NCBI GenBank assembly: GCA_003573635.1
Contig: QUTJ01031773.1
Coordinates: 1-18,223 of the forward strand
DNA from: Goniomonas avonlea
Taxonomy: Eukaryota > Cryptophyceae > Goniomonadida > Goniomonadaceae
Direction: 5' to 3'
DNA: 18,223 nucleotides
The notes under the pieces are model-generated. The model was given only the letters and a program-made list of their open reading frames with translations, did no database searches and was not told the origin of the DNA. Both the position numbers and the translations under genes were made by a program. Below are positions 17,160 to 18,223 of the stretch, piece by piece; position 1 is the first letter of the stretch, and each line of letters opens with the position of its first letter.

Positions 17160-18223
17160 TCAGTCAGTGCTCCCCCTCTGCCGCGCACGACCTCGAGGAG
17201 CACGCCGCTTGAAGGCCACGGGCGCGACTGGCGCCTTGTCTTCTTCGCTGTCTACCAGATCCTCGTCCACCTCGATTTTCCGCTCTTTGCCTGTCCATTC
17301 GAGGTCTTCGCCATCAGAGGAGTCACCTCCCTCTTCGTAGCGCCGTTTTCGCTCCTGGGGGGATTCGTTATCGCGGTTTGTGGTTGGTTGAGCGAGCGGA
17401 GGGGGGGGGGTGGAAGGGAGAGGAGAGGAGGAGCGAGGAGAGAGGGGAGGGGGAGAGAGGAGGAGAGGAGGAGAGGAGGAGAGGAATAGAGAGGGCAGAG
17501 GAGGGAGAGGAGGAGGAGAGAGGAGGAGAGGGGAGAGGGAGGAGACGACGAGAGACGCCAGAGGAGGGAGAGGAGGAGAGAGGAGGAGAGGAGGAGAGAG
17601 GGCAGAGGAGGGAGAGAAGGAGAGAGGAGGAGGAGACGACGAGACGTGCGCGGATCCAACGCTGGAGCACGCACCTTCATCTCCTCCGTTTTAACTGTGG
17701 TGTAGATGGTGCGGACAGTCTCTCCTCCTATCCCCTCTCTTCCTCTCCCTCCTCTCCCTCCTCTCCCCTCTCTCGTCCTCTCCCCCTCCTCGCTCCTCTC
17801 GAGGAGGAGAGAGGAGGAGAGCGGGGGAAAGACAAGGAGACGACGTGCGCGGATCCAACGCTGGAGCACGCACCTTCATCTCCGTTTTAACTGTGGTGTA
17901 GATGGTGCGGACAGTCTCCCACTTGCCGTAAGGGGTCGGCCTTGGGTTGGTTCGGAGCGGCGAGGAGAGGAGGAGAGGAGGAGCGAGGAGGGGGGAGAGG
18001 AGGAGAGAGGGGAGAGGAGGGAGAGGAGGGAGAGGAAGAGAGGGGATAAGGAACGAGGGGGGGGAGAGGAGGAGAGAGGGGAGAGGAGGGAGAGGAGGAG
18101 AGAGGAGGAGAGAGGAGAGAGGGGGAGACGAGGAGACGACGTGCGCATCCAAGGCTGGAGCACGCACCTTCATCTCCTCCGTTTCAACCGTGGTGTAGAT
18201 GGTGCGGACGGTCTCCCACTTGC
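17160..18223 (-). CDS. 3' part of a probable WBP4-like spliceosomal gene with triplicated penultimate exon (partial)
   Basis: The terminal exon is 17354-17160 (64 codons plus TGA), preceded on the minus strand by the acceptor CCCCCAG. It encodes a highly charged acidic tail ending in APVAPVAFKRRAPRGRARQR and GSTD. The exon before it ends YGKWETVRTIYTTVKTEMK followed by a GTGCGT donor, phase 0. That exon is present as copy 3 (18168 to beyond 18223), copy 2 (17874-17940, complete with a CCCAAG acceptor) and copy 1 (17675 to about 17722, its start lost). Recalled similarity of the tail (VAPVxFKxR...RQRG) and of the YG-x-W motif to WBP4/FBP21-type U2/B-complex splicing proteins suggests that family, but only the C-terminus is visible. 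Which copy is spliced is unknown. The upstream gene body lies to the right of the window. Confidence 0.6.
17398..17648. repeat. Polypurine tract (plus strand), about 250 nt
   Basis: Almost uninterrupted G and A in GAGGAG, GAGAGG and GGGAGAGG units. On the minus strand it is a polypyrimidine tract within the last intron of the WBP4-like gene, between exon copy 1 and the terminal exon acceptor. Confidence 0.9.
17721..17842. repeat. Pyrimidine block followed by purine block (strand switch)
   Basis: Positions 17721-17799 are pyrimidine-rich and 17800-17842 purine-rich on the plus strand, meeting at CTCCTCTCGAGGAGGAG, an inverted repeat centred near 17800. The left block abuts exon copy 1, whose 5' part is missing. 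Confidence 0.85.
17960..18143. repeat. Polypurine tract (plus strand), about 180 nt
   Basis: GAGGAG/GGGAGAGG-type repeats like those at 17398-17648, located between exon copies 2 and 3 of the WBP4-like gene. They appear duplicated together with the exon. Confidence 0.9.

Noticed and set aside
17252-18198. Arg/Glu-Gly or Leu-Ser frames of up to 205 codons on both strands
   Set aside because: They are translations of polypurine/polypyrimidine tracts and read through good splice donors.

Overview
The window comes from a nuclear genome of a protist or alga with short GT-AG introns, not from a prokaryote. Evidence: coding blocks join in frame only after removing introns of 44-102 nt (plus a few longer ones), the genes encode eukaryotic families (HMG boxes, a Golgi-type sulfotransferase, an NFKBIL1-type J-like domain, a Thg1-like protein), and long GT, GA and polypurine microsatellites are present. 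CCCTAAA-type (Arabidopsis-type) telomere-like tracts sit inside one intron. That motif occurs in plants and green algae, many alveolates, oomycetes and others, so the species cannot be fixed from the sequence.

Layout. (1) Positions 1-8820, minus strand: a giant secreted or surface repeat protein. The first exon alone encodes 2077 residues, and the reading frame continues through two more exons off the left edge, giving at least about 2698 residues. About 13 units of one repeat type are followed by at least 7 of a second type, each roughly 130 residues. Its second intron (532 nt) holds the telomere-like tracts and palindromes. (2) 8821-9077: compact AT-rich divergent promoter. (3) 9078-11152, plus: triple HMG-box protein with about ten exons. 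(4) 11340-12152, minus: membrane-anchored sulfotransferase, convergent with gene 3. (5) 12451-13176, plus: three-exon coiled-coil protein with an NFKBIL1-type J-like domain. (6) 13177-14481: non-coding, with GT/GA microsatellites and a dense cluster of TATCGCTACA palindromes just upstream of gene 7. (7) 14482-15720, plus: four-exon Thg1-like 3'-5' polymerase with an N-terminal hydrophobic segment and no HINN tetrapeptide. (8) 15721-17159: degenerate tandem repeats, including broken copies of the last exon of gene 9. (9) 17160 to beyond 18223, minus: 3' end of a probable WBP4-like spliceosomal gene whose penultimate exon is present in three tandem copies separated by polypurine/polypyrimidine blocks.

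The genes do not form a pathway. The genes alternate strands and lie close together, as in a compact genome. The distinctive features are local duplication at several scales (protein repeats, HMG boxes with a shared intron position, duplicated exons, composite minisatellites) and the structured DNA inside introns and intergenic gaps. All exon boundaries were assigned by eye from splice consensus, frame and internal homology.
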